In this document: piece by piece, positions 50,101-63,658 of the stretch
How positions within the stretch are numbered: the first letter of the stretch is position 1
Layout: each line of letters starts with the position of its first letter
Assembly (NCBI RefSeq): GCF_901933205.1
Contig: NC_044573.1
Location: 50,215,493-50,279,492 of the forward strand
Source of the DNA: Camarhynchus parvulus
Lineage: Eukaryota > Chordata > Aves > Passeriformes > Thraupidae
DNA: 64,000 nucleotides
Direction of reading: 5' to 3'
The notes under the pieces: generated by a model
Told to the model about the DNA's origin: nothing
Seen by the model: only the letters and a program-made list of their open reading frames with translations
The model's database searches: none
Program-made: the position numbers and the translations under genes

Positions 50101-53100
50101 ACTGCTGAAAACACATCAGACTTCCTCACTGAGCTGGTTAAAAAAATACCCAATTTGAGGTGAAAGTAGAAGCCATCAGCGTATGCACCAAGTTTAAATT
50201 TTTCCTGCACTGGCACACAATACTTGTGTTGGACTAGATCCTCCATCATGCTTCCCAGTTGCTAAATTTTATTACTCCCTTTTTTAGTTTTTAACCAATC
50301 TTTTTTTTTTTAATTCCCAAAGAAGAAGAAATTCCCCTGTGAAATGCAAAATAATTGCATTTACCTTCATACCCATTTCAGTGTGCTCTCACAGGTACCT
50401 ATTTCCTATTGCAGCACTTCCATTTCACTAGATAAAAGGACCTTGCAGAAGCATCTGTTCACTTGCCCCAACTGTCTTAAATGCTATGGTGGAGGCATCC
50501 AAAGCAGCAGGACTTCAGGGAGGGCAGCCAAACTTCAGTGATGATCCTGGCAGCCACAGGCAAATACTGAATCAACTCCATGTGCAGGGAGAAAGGGCTG
50601 AACGTGCTGGTGCTTTAGCTGTGTGCATATTTAAGTTTGTGTATGCAGGGGAGTTGCAGAAAGAAAATAAACGGCTGCCCTTGTGAGTGGCAAGGGTAAG
50701 TGGGACTACTGTTGGAAGAACACTTGTGGCTCACTTTGCAACTCTGGCAATGTGATTTCTACAAGATGCCTGTGTTTGTACCACATGGAGCCATTACATG
50801 GTGTACAAGCTTGACTGAAGTACCACTCTTTTGCCCCAGGCTCCTTAAACTCGATAGATTTGAGGGATTTGGTGTTCTTAGCACATTTGGCAAATGCAAG
50901 CCTCTTTCCTGTCCTCAGGTGCATCAAATCCTCATGTCTTTTTCCCCATCCTTCCTTGAGGGGCATATTTGGCAGACCCTGTGGTAAAACTGAGCTGCAT
51001 TGAGCCCTGTAGGACCCAACTGGACACAGAAGCCTCATGACACTGAGTTCAGTGCAAAATCATGGTTTTTTGCAGCAGTTATATCTGTATAGGAATGGTA
51101 AAACAAGCTTCACAGCAATTCCTGTGGCACTCTCAACATGAATCTGCCCCTTACAGCACTATTTGCATCTGTGAAAAAGGGTAAGGCTCTAACACTGGTG
51201 TGGTAGCTGGTACCTGCCATCACCAACTGGTGCAAATTCAGTAAGAACGGGGTGGGAGGGAAATTTTCAAACAAGAATGTGAAGCATGTTCTGGCCATTG
51301 TTAACATGAAAATAAAATTTCTTTCTGCCCCTGTTTTTATGGTCTCTTAAGAATGAGGATTAATTTATTACTGAGAAATTCTTATTCTGGAAATTATGGA
51401 ATGTAGCAGAGAACCCCCAAATCTGCCTTTGTTATTCCAAAAAAAATACCTTTAGTGTTTTCTGAGTACATATGGCAAGCAAATGCATAAAGCTATTTTT
51501 GCTGGTATCTGAAGTTCGGAAATCACAGGCTTTGTGGAGGAAAAGTTTTTTCATTACATAGAGTATGGCTGGCCAGTAACTATCTGCAGCTCACTGTACT
51601 TTATCTGAAGCCAGCAACAGATCTCTTACACTGAAAAGCTGTTGCTGTTTTAGTTATTGGTTATAGCACATTTGAAACAAATGGTTTAACTGCAATTTAT
51701 CCAAGTCTATAATTATTCAAATTGCTCAAGGGGCTCTGTAGGTTCCATCCCAGCTGGAATTCTTCTTCTTACTTTTCTTTAAATAACACAGAATGTGTTA
51801 AACAAAATACACATTGTTTTTAATTTCAGAACACTCTCATGCACTGGTTCAGCTGTCCCCATTAGTCTTTCTGTGCCATACTACTGCAGCAGCCTCTGCT
51901 AAAGAGGTTTTTTTGAAGTTTATATATTTATTGTTTTTATTTTTCTTTCCATTATTTCTTTCTACCTCCCCCTTTTTTTCCCCTCTCTCCCCCTTCCCAC
52001 CACCAGTTCCCAAGAACTGGCTTACTCAAGGAACCCACTCAAAGCTATAAACTAAAAAACTTCTGTGAATTTGGGAAGTTGGCTGCGTTTCTGTGAGTGA
52101 TAGTGGTTTAGGGTTTATAATTTTCCTGAGATTTTGTCTTGGCATTTAGAAAAGAAATAAACAGAGAGTTGTTTAAAAAAAATTGAAAAACTGAGGATCC
52201 TTTGGATCTCATAATAACAACTTATTTTCCTATCTTTCTTAATCAGAGTATCATTCATTCTTTAGGTGCAGAGTAACAAAATGTGACATGCAATAAGGGA
52301 TGGTTATTAAGTAGCTCCAAAGCAAATACTGACTAGTATTTTGTGGCATATGAAATGTATGAAATGAATTTGTGGCATATGAAATGTATCCTAGTCTCCT
52401 TGATGTGAGGACTGCATTTTTGACTTGTGTGTTTAATTAGTGGCCATCTATATTATCATACTTTGTAAATGACCAGAAATAAAAACTTGTGCTATGATTC
52501 ATGGAGCTTTATTCCATGAAGTAAGACTGGGGTAAGACTGGGCGGGGGGTTGGTTAGTAACGTATGGCATTGTTTGGCCCACTGTCTTTGGAGCTTCATC
52601 AGGCATCTAATCAGGAATGGAACCATCAACAGCTACCATTTTTCCATTTGCACTCACATCTGCTCATTGTAGCCTCTTTTGGTCCCTCTGTGAGTAGGAG
52701 ATATCAGGGCTAGGATCAGGATTACACAGTATTAGATCAGGGGCTTGTTTGGAAAGTCACACTATACAAAGTGTTTGTCTGACTGGCTTACCTGTAAGAA
52801 TATTGCCTGTAAAACCCAATCTGCACTGTGAGTGAATGTAGAAAAAATTATCAGTTCAGTTTTGTTTTGTGCCTCAGATATCATCTAACTCATCAAATCA
52901 GAAGAAAGTTTGACCTTTCTGACCACTTGCAATGAGGACACAACAGCTGCCATATGAATCTAGTCTGAGGTCTCCATGCACTATTGTGTGTTTTTTCGCA
53001 AAGACCCATAGTAGAGGGAGGCTGACAGGTTTACTTGTGGGAAAACACATTTCTGCAGTGATTAGAGTCATAGCTACTGGGCTGATATTGGAGCATCCAG

Positions 53101-56039
53101 CTTTCACAGGCGGCATGAAATGAGTCCCTTCAGTTCCTCAGGCTCATTTATAAACAAATCCAGGAAAATTATTTTGCCAAATATTCTTTGAAAAGAAGGT
53201 ATTAGGAATGGAAAAGTTAGAATCGCTAATACTTCCAATTTTTTTTTTCCTTTTTATTTCTGTCTGAAGTAATATTGCTTTCAAAGCTGGGTTCAGTCAT
53301 CACTGAAGCCTGATGTAGTCTGGTGGCTTAACTAACACTTGACACTTGATGTTTGCAGTGGATTGGGAACAGACTCTGTCAGTCACCATGTCCCTTCCAA
53401 GTGGTGCTGAACTGAGCAGCTTCCACCTTAGAGGGAAAGGCTTCACAACAGAATCAGCTGTGATCAGTGAAATGTAGCCTTTAGCTGTATCTACACCATG
53501 CAGTGTTCCTGGAACAGTTAGGCTAGTAAGGAGGGTAAAAATGCATTTGGGGGTACATGGCAAAATGTAAATCAAAAACATTTCCTGCACACAGGTAGAT
53601 GCAATTAATTTTCCCCTACTTTCTGCATAATTATGATGAAGTGTTAAAAGATCTGCTGCTTTGGCTTCTCATACAGTTTCAGAAATTATTTTATGGCCTT
53701 ATTTTCAAACTCAGATTTGTGCATCCTCCAAGTTGCTCTTCCCAAGGGACAGTACTGAAATAAAGAAATTAAAACATTCATGGCCTTTGTAAGCCTTGGA
53801 ACTGGCTAAAGTTTAAAACAAAAAAGCTCCATAAACAGGTCCTCAGATAAAAAGCTGATGTAACTTAGCTGAGAGTGGGATCAGAAGAATCCCCGTTATC
53901 CATTTTAATTACATAGAAAGATGTAAGGACTGATTTCAATTAAGTTGCATATACAGTGAGCTGTGTTCAATACAATTACTTCCATTTACACTAGTACAAG
54001 CAAAAGGAAGGCTGGGACCATTTTTACTACTCTGTATATTTTAAATAGTTTAGTAAAACTAACACATCTAAATCTCTTATTATCACTTCACTGTTTTATA
54101 AGCAGGAATGAAATTCTTTCAGCTATGTTCCTGCTGGAAAGACTGTTCCCATTTCACAGCCAGGGAGCTGAGGCGTGTAGGTCAACGATCTAACCCAATG
54201 CCCAACTTTTTGCACTCTTATGAAAGACACTTGGCTTATTTAATTGTGAGTTGAAGGTAAGAAGGTAAATTTGCTTACATTTAAACCAGATTATAATTCT
54301 GTAATTTGTTCGTAAGGCAGCTGTGCCCAAGCACGGCGCTTAAGGATAAGGCAGAAAAGCCTTAGCCATAAATTTCAGTTTTGCAGAACTTTTTTGTTGC
54401 ACCCCTGTCACTCTCCCAGCCTATTCACAGTCTGGGGCACTGAAACCAGTAGCATCGTGGAGGTCAATTTCTAAAAACACCAGTAGGGCTAGCACAGAGC
54501 TGGTTTTGGGGCTGTGCCATCTGGAGAGAGACATTGGTGGCTCCCACCTTCTGGCTCATTCTGAGAGCAGCAGGAGCTTCTGCCTTGTACAGATGCAATT
54601 TAATGATGATAGAAAATGGTAGCATATTGTTTCTGTAAGAGGCAGTCTCTCATGGATCCCACAGCGTTCTTACCAGCATGTTTAACCTCTAATCTGGGAA
54701 AGAAAAATACCATCTGGTACACACCATCCTTGAAAGTTTGCTGTCCCCTGCCTTGATGTGTACCTGGAGAGCTCATCTAAGTGCTGCACAGAGTTATCTG
54801 TGCTGCATAAACCTGTCCCAGGCCCCAGAAGAAGTGAAGCAACATTAGTGTGATGTGCTGAGTCAGTACAGCTGACTTTGCAGCAGGGCTTAGTGAGTGC
54901 TGCAGAATGCCATCTTTGCCTGGCTAGGCTGCTTCCAGTCAGGGAGCTGGCTTATGTGGTGCTCTCTTAGGTGTCTGACCAGAACTGCACCAGGCCATGT
55001 TGGCAGATGCATAAACTTTTAATGTTTAATGAAGAATATTTTGCTTCTTGATTTTATTTATCTTGTCAGGGAAACATCACGCTTTCTGCCTTTGTTTGCC
55101 TATTATGCAGTGTTAATCCTTTCTTCACTATTGAGGTGAGAAGGATTTTGGCATGAATAAGAACTTTAAGCGGTTAAGCCCTGACAACCCTGGCTCACTG
55201 CAGTCTCTGCCTTACCTCTGCACTGTCTCTGTAGCAGAGAGCACAGGAGGGGATGTGTGTACACTCTCATTCAAAGTCTACTGTCAATTGGCCTATGGAT
55301 TTAAATCACCACAGTCTCAGTACATGTCCTTGGGGAAACTGGACTGTGCTGCCAGAAACTGAGATGCTGTGTGTCTGGTCCAGGTGGGTTCTCCCTTCCT
55401 TAGGCAACCTGCTGACCTGAGCTCAGGGATCATCAGACTGATGCCAAATGTGATGTGGAAAACTGGCTGAGCTTACTGAAGCCCCAGGCTCATGGGCATC
55501 CACCCACCTCTGGAGAAGCTAGGATGACAAGCATGGCTCACCAGATCCAGTTTTCTCCTCGTAGGTGGTCAAAAAATTGCCAATGCTGACTGCATTTCTG
55601 GTCATGATGGAAGGATATTGGAATGGTTTTCAGTGGGTAGATACCATGCCTTGGAATGACCTTGCTGCTGAAGACACCACTGCTGTGTGAACACACAGGT
55701 TGTTCTGTTACCCCTGTGGAAGAAATGAGTTGAGACTTAACAGGTGTGACCTCAAGAATTCCTGCTGAGCATATGAATCAGAACCCCAGCCCAGTAGTGG
55801 CATATGTCCCTGGTAAAGAAGTAATTATTTCTTATCCCAGTTCTGCAGTTCTTTAGTAATTAAGTGTCCTCTCACAGGCAAAATGAAAGTGTGAGATAGA
55901 AGTTTTAAGGAAGGAGACTGGGTTACAGTCTTATGTGTGCATAGGAGCAGACCTAACTGGCTGCTGCTGTGGTCTACTTGGAAATCTCAGCCCTATTACT
56001 GCTTTCATTCCTTCAGCAGGTTGAAAATAGAGCTGTTTT
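47166..56039. other. Unique non-coding DNA
   Basis: No gene is recognised. The octamer motif ATTTGCAT is at 48,099-48,106, a polypyrimidine tract at 51,950-52,000 and a short duplication at 52,340. The stretch 54,300-55,020 is GC-richer than its surroundings, but I see no frame or repeat in it. Confidence 0.65.
52340..52389. repeat. Short tandem duplication
   Basis: An identical 21-base segment occupies 52,340-52,360 and 52,369-52,389, a period of 29 bp. The start shared by both is TTTGTGGCATATG. It looks like a recent local duplication. Confidence 0.95.
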
Positions 56040-56310
56040 GACTTAAAAAGATTCCTCATGTACGTGCTAAAATGTGCATATTACATTTTTTAAAGGTGTC
56101 TGTAAAGTACCATGGAAATAATTGGTCCTGATGTTTAATTAGGTAGTGTTTGAAAAGCACTTTGAAAATGAAAAATGGAGTAGAAGTGCTAAATATTCTT
56201 GCCTAAGGTTGATTAATTACGGGTGGTAAATCTTACATTAGCCCATGTGATAAATGTGAGCAAGTAGACTGCATAATCTATTAAATAAATGCAGGCATAT
56301 ACACTTTTCC
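56040..56310. promoter_or_regulatory. Candidate conserved non-coding element
   Basis: Unique AT-rich sequence with TTTAATTAGG (56,132), GATTAATTACGGG (56,210) and other homeodomain-like cores, and no simple repeat. The call rests on composition and motif density only. Confidence 0.22.
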
Positions 56311-57576
56311 TTCTGCATATGGACCTGGGGATGATTATCTGGAGGTTGGAGAATTGTGTCTGCTTTATAGCTTCTCATCCCCTTTTCCATTCATGTTGAA
56401 GACTTTAGCAGAGAATTCAGGATCTGGCCTTTCAGAGCTATCAGAGGGGCAATCCAGGGCATGGAAACCCACTGGGCTCCTTCAGAAGCTTCCACTTTCA
56501 ACTTCACAGGAAGTTGTTAGACAGTGAGGCTACATCTCTATCAGTATATCAAACATGTCCATCTCTTTGCTGCTGAAGTCACCTGGCACTGGTTTGCCTG
56601 CATCCACACAATTAAACACTTTCACCCTTTGGAAGCAAGTTGGTTGTAGCCAGGTGCTCTAGTGGGGAGAATCCCTGGTCTGTGCTAGCTTGAGAAGTCT
56701 TCCTGCAGATTGCTTGGGTGAGTGCAAGTTAGCCCCAAGTCAAAATCATTCTAGAAATTTAACAGTGGAGATGATTGGAGGTTTAGTGCCAAAGCTGGCC
56801 CAGAACTGTTTATTTTACCAGTATATGTAGCTTAAGGGGCTGTAGCCTCACCTAGGGCACTTACCTTTGTTGTGTTCAGGGCACCTCCCACTGGTGGAAG
56901 ACTACAAAGCTGCTTTCCTGCAGATCCTGTCACAGTTAGATTGCACCACACAACACGTTCATCTTGCCATCCTCCGAGCTGTGGCTGTTTTGAGGCAGCA
57001 ATAGTGATATCTGGTCTTAAAGGGCTGATGAAGCCAACCACCCAGCTGCACTTGCACTGCAGAGTAGATGATATATTGCAGGACCACTTGGTGTCTTTGA
57101 CAGGTTTTAAGTGGGGCTAGTGTATAAAGAGCAAATGTTCTTATCACACCTAGACCAAATATGTGAGAGGTCTGTGCTAGTTCTTGCAAATATGGTAAGT
57201 GCCTTGAATAAACTGACAACCACTTACCTCAGATAAAAAGTCTGGAGAAACCTGTAGAATGAAAATGATAAAGGAAGGAGATGAGTCCAGAGACACTGCA
57301 TGAGAATCTGCAGAAAATACAGAGAACATATATGCCTTTTAATTTTTTTCCTATACAACAATTTGCTTATATGCTGTAGAACAGTGAACTTTTAAGACTG
57401 GAGGAACAAATTTTCTACTTGAAATCAGGGATTAGGTCAGTTGGCACATTGGCACATCGGAGTCAGCATTGAACGATCCATGTAAAATCTTTGCTTTAGG
57501 AGGGGATTTGAGATATAAGGATAACCAATGACTAGTCATTAATGTGGTTGACTTACAAAAAGAGGCAAGAGATACG
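56311..57576. other. Unique non-coding DNA
   Basis: No gene is recognised. Frames on both strands at 56,832-57,219 overlap one another and have no familiar content. Confidence 0.6.
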
Positions 57577-58150
57577 AATCACAGAATCAATTAGGTTGGG
57601 AAAGACATCCTAGATGTTCGAGTCCAACCTATCAACAAACACCACCTCCTCAACTAGACCATGGCACTCAGTGCCACATACAGTCATTTCTTAAACACCT
57701 CAAGGCTTAAATACTTCAAGAAACAGTGACTCCACCACCTCCCTTGGCAGTCCATCTCTTTATTTAATCACTATTTTTTTGAAGAAATTCCTCCTATTGT
57801 CCAGCTTGAACATCCCCTGGTGCAGCCTAAGACTGTCCTTTCATCCCGTTGCTGGTTTCCTGCGAGAAGAGGACGACTCCCACCTGGCTACAGCCTCCTT
57901 TCAGGCAATTGTAGAGAGTGATAAGGTCTCCCCTGAGCCTCCTTTTCTTCAGGCCAAACCCCTCAGCTCACTCAGATGCTCTTCATAGGACTTGTGTTCC
58001 AGACCCTTCCCCAGCTCTGTTGCTCTTCTCTGGACTCTCTTCAGCACCTCATTGTCCTTCTTGAAGTGAGTGGTTCAGAGCTGCATACAGAATTTAAGGT
58101 GTGGCTTCATCAGTGACAAGTACGGAGGAATAACAACTGCAGAACTGCTA
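57577..58150 (-). mobile_element. 5'-truncated CR1 LINE 3' end
   Basis: This is a minus-strand CR1 fragment of about 570 bp. Its 3' terminus is at the left: 'aatcacagaatcaattaggt' at 57,578 is the reverse complement of the CR1 ending with a degenerate ATTCTRTG repeat. Moving right it carries 'agagagtgataaggtctccc' (57,912-57,931), 'ttcatcaggacttgtgttcc'-type sequence (57,980-58,000) and the antisense of KKDNEVLKRVQRRA near 58,010-58,060. It fades out at about 58,150. Length and 5' truncation are typical of avian CR1 insertions. The short open frames across it are not genes. Confidence 0.94.
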
Positions 58151-59923
58151 CTGAGGTTTCTGATGGAGAGTATGGTGGGAGAGTTTGACTCATGGTAGTT
58201 TGGTCAGAAAAGTATAGAAGCTTTGTTTTTCAAATTCAGGTGACAGATCCTAAAATGTTAAATTATGATCTGTTTGGAAAAGATTGTCACAGGTCCATGA
58301 AAATTAGTCCTGACTACACACATAAAGACTTCAGCAAAAGCTCTGGTTCTTTTCATCAGGCTTTAGTGAACAAGCTATAGAGTGAAGAGGTAGAAAAGGT
58401 CAGATTTAGGCATTGGGAAGTTGAGTCAAAAAGTAGGGCCTTAGGCACAGACTTTACAGCCACCCAGATTTTCCCTTTGCATCTATTTGCCAGGCCCAGC
58501 CTGGTGGGAGGAGCTCTGAGAAGGGCCTATGAGCCTGAGTGGGGTACCTGGTCTGCAATACAGGGGAAAGGCTTAGGTTGTGAAGACAGGATGCTTCTGG
58601 AGACAGGGGCTGTTAGATTGTCACAGGTGTTCTGCTGAAAAGAGCAGCTTGCTGCTGCTTCTCTTATCCCCATCCTCTTGCATCACTTTCCCATGCCAAA
58701 ACATGGGAAATATTCAGGTAGTAAGGTGATACTTTTTGACATGAAAATTCATCAAGTAGATTGTATAGAACTCTTTGAAACATCTCTGAGAAGACTATGA
58801 GTGGTGGTGGAGGAGCTGATGAAATGGCAAGTCACCCAATGGGTGAGGAATTTGAATGCATGGTGTTCATTGAAAGGAGGCAGTGGGAAAGAGAGATATT
58901 TGGAAAATACCTGAGAGGGCTGAGGAAAGAGAATAGAAACTTGGAGGGCAGGATCTTTTTCGTGTTTAAATGGAAAATCCATACAATGTGCATCGCCCCT
59001 GTTTCTTGGACTTCTAGAAACTCCTAGAAACTTCTGAAATCTAGTTAACTAAAGGCATGCTATTTAGCACCTCGCTTTTGATTGATCCTTCTCTCAAGAA
59101 TGTGTGAATGAGATGCTGAGGTGTGAACAGGGATCATGAGATATACATCTATGGTGAACACCCATTCTATTAGCATAATTCACTTGTGTCAGGTGTTTTG
59201 TGCAGAATTTAATTTATTTCATTTATTTCAGCAAGTTTCTCCGTTGCAAGAGAAGCTTCAAAACACAAAAGCAAGAGATCTAAAATGTTTTCCTTATTTT
59301 TTCATCAGGAATTCTTGATGATATAATATGCAATGGTATCTGCTTCACAGTGCTATGCAGCTTGGTTGCAAACTATCACAAGTGACCTATAAACCAGATT
59401 TATTTGACACTAAGTTCAAGCTGAAAACAACTTTCCAGAACCCTAGAAAAAGCAGTGAAACTCTGTATACTCACTCCAAGGAGGCTTGTACATGCTTTCA
59501 AATATGCACACTTTTATGCATAGATATCATCATGTATCATATTCCTGCTGACCATCTGTTTGCTTCCTGTGAGCCTTGAAATGATTGAGTTGCAGTGCCT
59601 TTGGGGAAAGCATTGGGTAAGACCTGCATGTAAATGTGAAAGGATGCATTTGGGGATACTCCTAACTCCTGTGTGCTGGGACCTGTCATGCCATGCCTGG
59701 CTCCAGCTATCCTGTGAGCCCTCCTGGCTGTGCAGCCAAGATGGCTCTGAGGGAGTGGTGGGACCCCCTAACAGCAAGGATGAGTGTGAAATGTACACAA
59801 TACAACATCTGACTTAGTTTAGGTTGCCTGCAGGACCTAGTGGGGTCCAGGAACACACAGAAAGCAGATGGCTTTTGGTACCACTCGTCCAAGACAAAAA
59901 CATTTATCTACATCTATATCATC

Positions 59924-59924
<1 letters not shown>

Positions 59925-59983
<59 letters not shown>

Positions 59984-60054
59984 ATCTGTCTAATCTTCTC
60001 TCTATCTCTCTATCATCTATATCGACATAATCTATATCTATATCTATCTATCTA
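59925..60054. repeat. CTAT tetranucleotide microsatellite
   Basis: A perfect CTAT run covers 59,925-59,983, nearly 15 units. It is followed by interrupted CTAT, CTCT and ATCTATAT units to about 60,054. The preceding 25 bp contain seed-like partial units. The isoleucine-tyrosine-leucine-serine repeats in the overlapping frames are artefacts of this array. Confidence 0.98.
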
Positions 60055-61019
60055 TGTCATTGTGGGACAATGCAGGCAATAAACCAGAAGCATACAAACA
60101 GGACCTGTAGCCGCTTTTATTTAGGTAGTAACGATCATTTTGAAAAATAGAACATCTTTAAAAGGAGAGACACTGAATCCAAATTGTGTAACAATTATCA
60201 GAATAGTGCCTTCATGTATGTCACTCTGGTGAAATCTGGCTGTCAGAGTTGGAGCTTGATCTAAGGCAGATTTACCTGTACATGAAGGAAGTTCTGTAAC
60301 AAGTGCAATATTACATTAAGAGTACATCTCTACATATTTGAAGTTAGTACAGTTGAGAATTTCAGACAGGTCTGAAAAGACCTCTCAGCTGGTGGTCATA
60401 AAGCTTTTAATTTATATTTCCTCAATTCCATGTTCTATGTATGTTTTCTGTATTCTTCCCAATGCGCAATGTACCTCTGTCAGTCTTTATAACCAAAAGT
60501 ATATTGCTGTCCCAAAAACCTACACTACTTTTTGTATAATGGGTTTTATTTCTGGCCTAACTTAGGGACTTACAGAAATATTGCCCTGACACAGGAGCTG
60601 AAACCCTTTACCTTACATAGATGTTCTATTCCACTTTTTTTTTTTACCAAACATGTTAAAATCATGGCGGCTGCAAAAAACTTCCCTACAGTTCTCTGCT
60701 CTGCAAAGGGCTGGCACAAGGAGACCCCACAGTTTTGTGCAGTCTGCACATGCAGAATAGAGGCCTGGATTTTTCTTGTCAAGTCAATTCACAGTTGCAG
60801 GCAATTGAGATTCGATATTTTGATTAGAGTTTTTTCTTGTTTTTCTTCTTCTGAGTCAATGATGAAGGAACCTCTCAGATCCTCCCTTATATTTTTGTCC
60901 CAGTGAAGTAGAGCTTTCTGTGGTATTTTCTTTCCTCCAGAACTATTCATCACTAACACTGTGTTGATAATGTGATGACAGTTGTTGCCAAAACTTTCCT
61001 GTTCATCCTAAATCTGTTT

Positions 61020-61615
61020 CTCTTGGTATGAAAATAAAGATCCGAAGCTCAGCAGAGAGGGAACACCCTGTGGTATGAGCTCAAGGTGACTGGCAGGAAG
61101 GTAGTTATCCAAGGACAAAACCCAGAGTGGGCGGGCAGCATTTTCCAGATTCCTGAGGGAAAGGGGAGAAGAGGGCTGTGAGGCTAAAAGGGGTGGGAAG
61201 GGTGGGATGTGCCTACTGGGGCCGGGGAAAGAGAGACAGTGCTCCTCTTTTAAAGGAAAATGAGCAGCCAGCAGAAACGAGATGCGTCTCACCATGGGGT
61301 GAGGGTGGAGAACCCACCAACTGCTGAGACAGTCAATAGGCAGATTATTCATCACACATTGCTAGGCGATTAACTGAGCAAACGTTCTGACAAAACTGAT
61401 TAGAGCCTTCATCCCGTATGGGGGAACAAAGAGACACCAAGTTATTACACCCAAGACGAATGCCAGATGATGACTACTCGTAGTGGAAACACAAACCATG
61501 GAGTGATTTCCCCTCCCCCCTCCCCCCACACTGGGATGACTCTCCCTCCCTTTGTCACTGGAGTCATCACAAGTTACAGTTTGCAAATACAGCTACCTAC
61601 AGATCATTTCAAAAG
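61020..61615. promoter_or_regulatory. Moderately CpG-retaining, C-tract block
   Basis: About ten CpGs fall in 61,040-61,495, more than in the flanks. Homopurine-rich sequence covers 61,140-61,260, and a C-tract cluster at 61,508-61,527 (CCCC, CCCCCC, CCCCCC separated by single T) has G-quadruplex potential on the minus strand. The complex, non-repetitive sequence at 61,340-61,600 has the look of a conserved non-coding element. No gene is recognised. Confidence 0.3.
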
Positions 61616-63591
61616 CCAGATTGTTGTGATGTAACAGATAAAGGACCCCCTCCCCCAGTTTGCTTCTCTTAAAATGTTATCTCAGAGTGTTATCATGTCT
61701 AGAGTCATCCCTTTTGTAAACTGCATTCTTTCCCAGTATTATCACCACAGCTTAAAACTGCAGATATTTAAAATTAGCAAAATACTTGACTTACCCTTAT
61801 AATAAGGTTTGGAAGATACTCCCTCAGGCGAGTGTAAACTTTGTGAGTGCTTCCAGTATCAGTGTTTGCTCAGTTTCTAGCACTGGTGATGGGGGAAGTG
61901 GGTATGGTTTTTTACTGTGTTAGCTAATTACCATCTTTTCTAGCCTTGCCACCTCCTGAAACAAGAGAAGTGATATCAATAAAACTCCATCACCTAATTG
62001 CAGAGTTCTGAAGACCAGGAAAGTCATGAGAAACAGCCTGACAAGGGAATCCTTTTCCAGACAACTCTGATTGTTTTCTTCTGACAGTGTAAATTTTAAT
62101 GAACCATGCAAGTGATCAGACTAAAACTGCCAAATATCTATTACCCCTAACAAATGCCCTACTAACAAGTGTCTAAAGTGTGGCACTGCTAAAGCCTAGG
62201 CACCCAATGCAGCATCGGTTTAGATGTATCTGTGTAGGCTCACTGTTTCTGAGGCATGAAAAGTCTCTCTGTAAGTTGTCCTGGTAATGTAGTGACACAT
62301 GTTGAGAAGAGGGCCATAATCTGTTAGGACTCTGAGATGTAAAATTAGACAGCCCAGCCCCCTGGGGAGTGAGTAGCCAGAGCTGGGCAATGCCATTGGT
62401 GTCTCTTCCCTCTGTAAACCCCTGACTCTGAGTGTAAGGACATTACAACTAATTACATCTTTGGACTGTGCTGACATGAATAAACCATTTGAGGTTAACT
62501 GTCTTGCTCCTTAATGTCATAAAGCCTTCTTTTCATAGAATTAAAGCTTTATTACACAAAATTGTGTCAAAACATTCCCTTGTGCAGTGTTAGATCATAT
62601 AAACTGGTCTAAAAAATTTCGTTTTCAGGAAGAGTTGGACTCATTCCCTACAGTAGTGTCCAAGTAATCTTTTATTATAAATGTGTTTTTTGTGTGTCAG
62701 AAAAGTGAATGTCAAATATGCAGTGGCTTTTGAAAAGTATAATGTCTTCTAATATAATAAAAGAAATCTCTGAACATTAGGGAGAACATTGGGACAGTTA
62801 GGATTGTTCTGAAATTGTTAACTAAATTATCATTTGCTACCTCATGGGTATTTTTAACTTGCATTTACCTTAGCTATGGTTGTCAGTGTCATCTCTTTAA
62901 CATAAGCAAAGAGGAAGGAGACAGCAACTGAGAAAAAGATCTTTCTATTTAATACTGTGAACCCTAGACAATGAGTTAAAGAATGCTTCACATATTAGAA
63001 GCAGATCTGATAGAAATTTTAATAACAAAATCAGAAAAATACACTATACAAGAGAGCGCAGTAGTATGTATACTGCAATAATATGTAAATATAATAGGAA
63101 CTGTTATGTACATTAACATTTTATGGATCCAGTTGATGCGTTGAGCTGCAGCAGTAAAAAATTATGAAACCTCAGGAGAATTGCAGGTAGCTTATATAAA
63201 TTATATCTGATTTTCCCCGTAGTTGTTAAATACCTTTATCTAGCAAGATGTTACCTGTATGATAGCATTTCACAGGTAACTTAAATCTCAAATAATACTG
63301 CTGCCAACTGTTTTGGTTTTTGTTTGGGATTTTTTGTTTAAGAGGCAATTTATTCATCGTGCAAATGATTCTCACAATTTTGAGGCCACACCAATCATTA
63401 GATGATCTTTGAAAAGGCAAGCATATGCACTTGGATTGCTCTGGCAAGGCAAAGACTTTTTGAAATGAATGAAACAGTATCTCTTTTAAGAAACCTTTTA
63501 TATCCTTGTAAAAGGCAATAAAATATATATCAAACATAGATGATACTGACTACTCTTTACAGTTGCTATTAAGATTTATGGTCCCTGAAGT

Positions 63592-63658
63592 TAAATATTG
63601 ACTTTGGCATCACCTTGGTCAATATTTATCTCCCAGATCAATAAATCTCAATATTGAC
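63592..63658. other. Three-part AATATTGAC inverted repeat
   Basis: TAAATATTGAC at 63,592-63,602 pairs over 11 bp with GTCAATATTTA at 63,618-63,628. The latter can instead pair over 9 bp with AATATTGAC at 63,650-63,658, so the two hairpins are mutually exclusive. Confidence 0.6.

Noticed and set aside
59925..60054. Regular repeat considered as a CRISPR-like array
   Set aside because: It is a 4-bp microsatellite with no spacers; the window is eukaryotic.
60661..60675. YY1-like CATGGCGGC as a promoter mark
   Set aside because: A single motif without local CpG richness or other promoter features.
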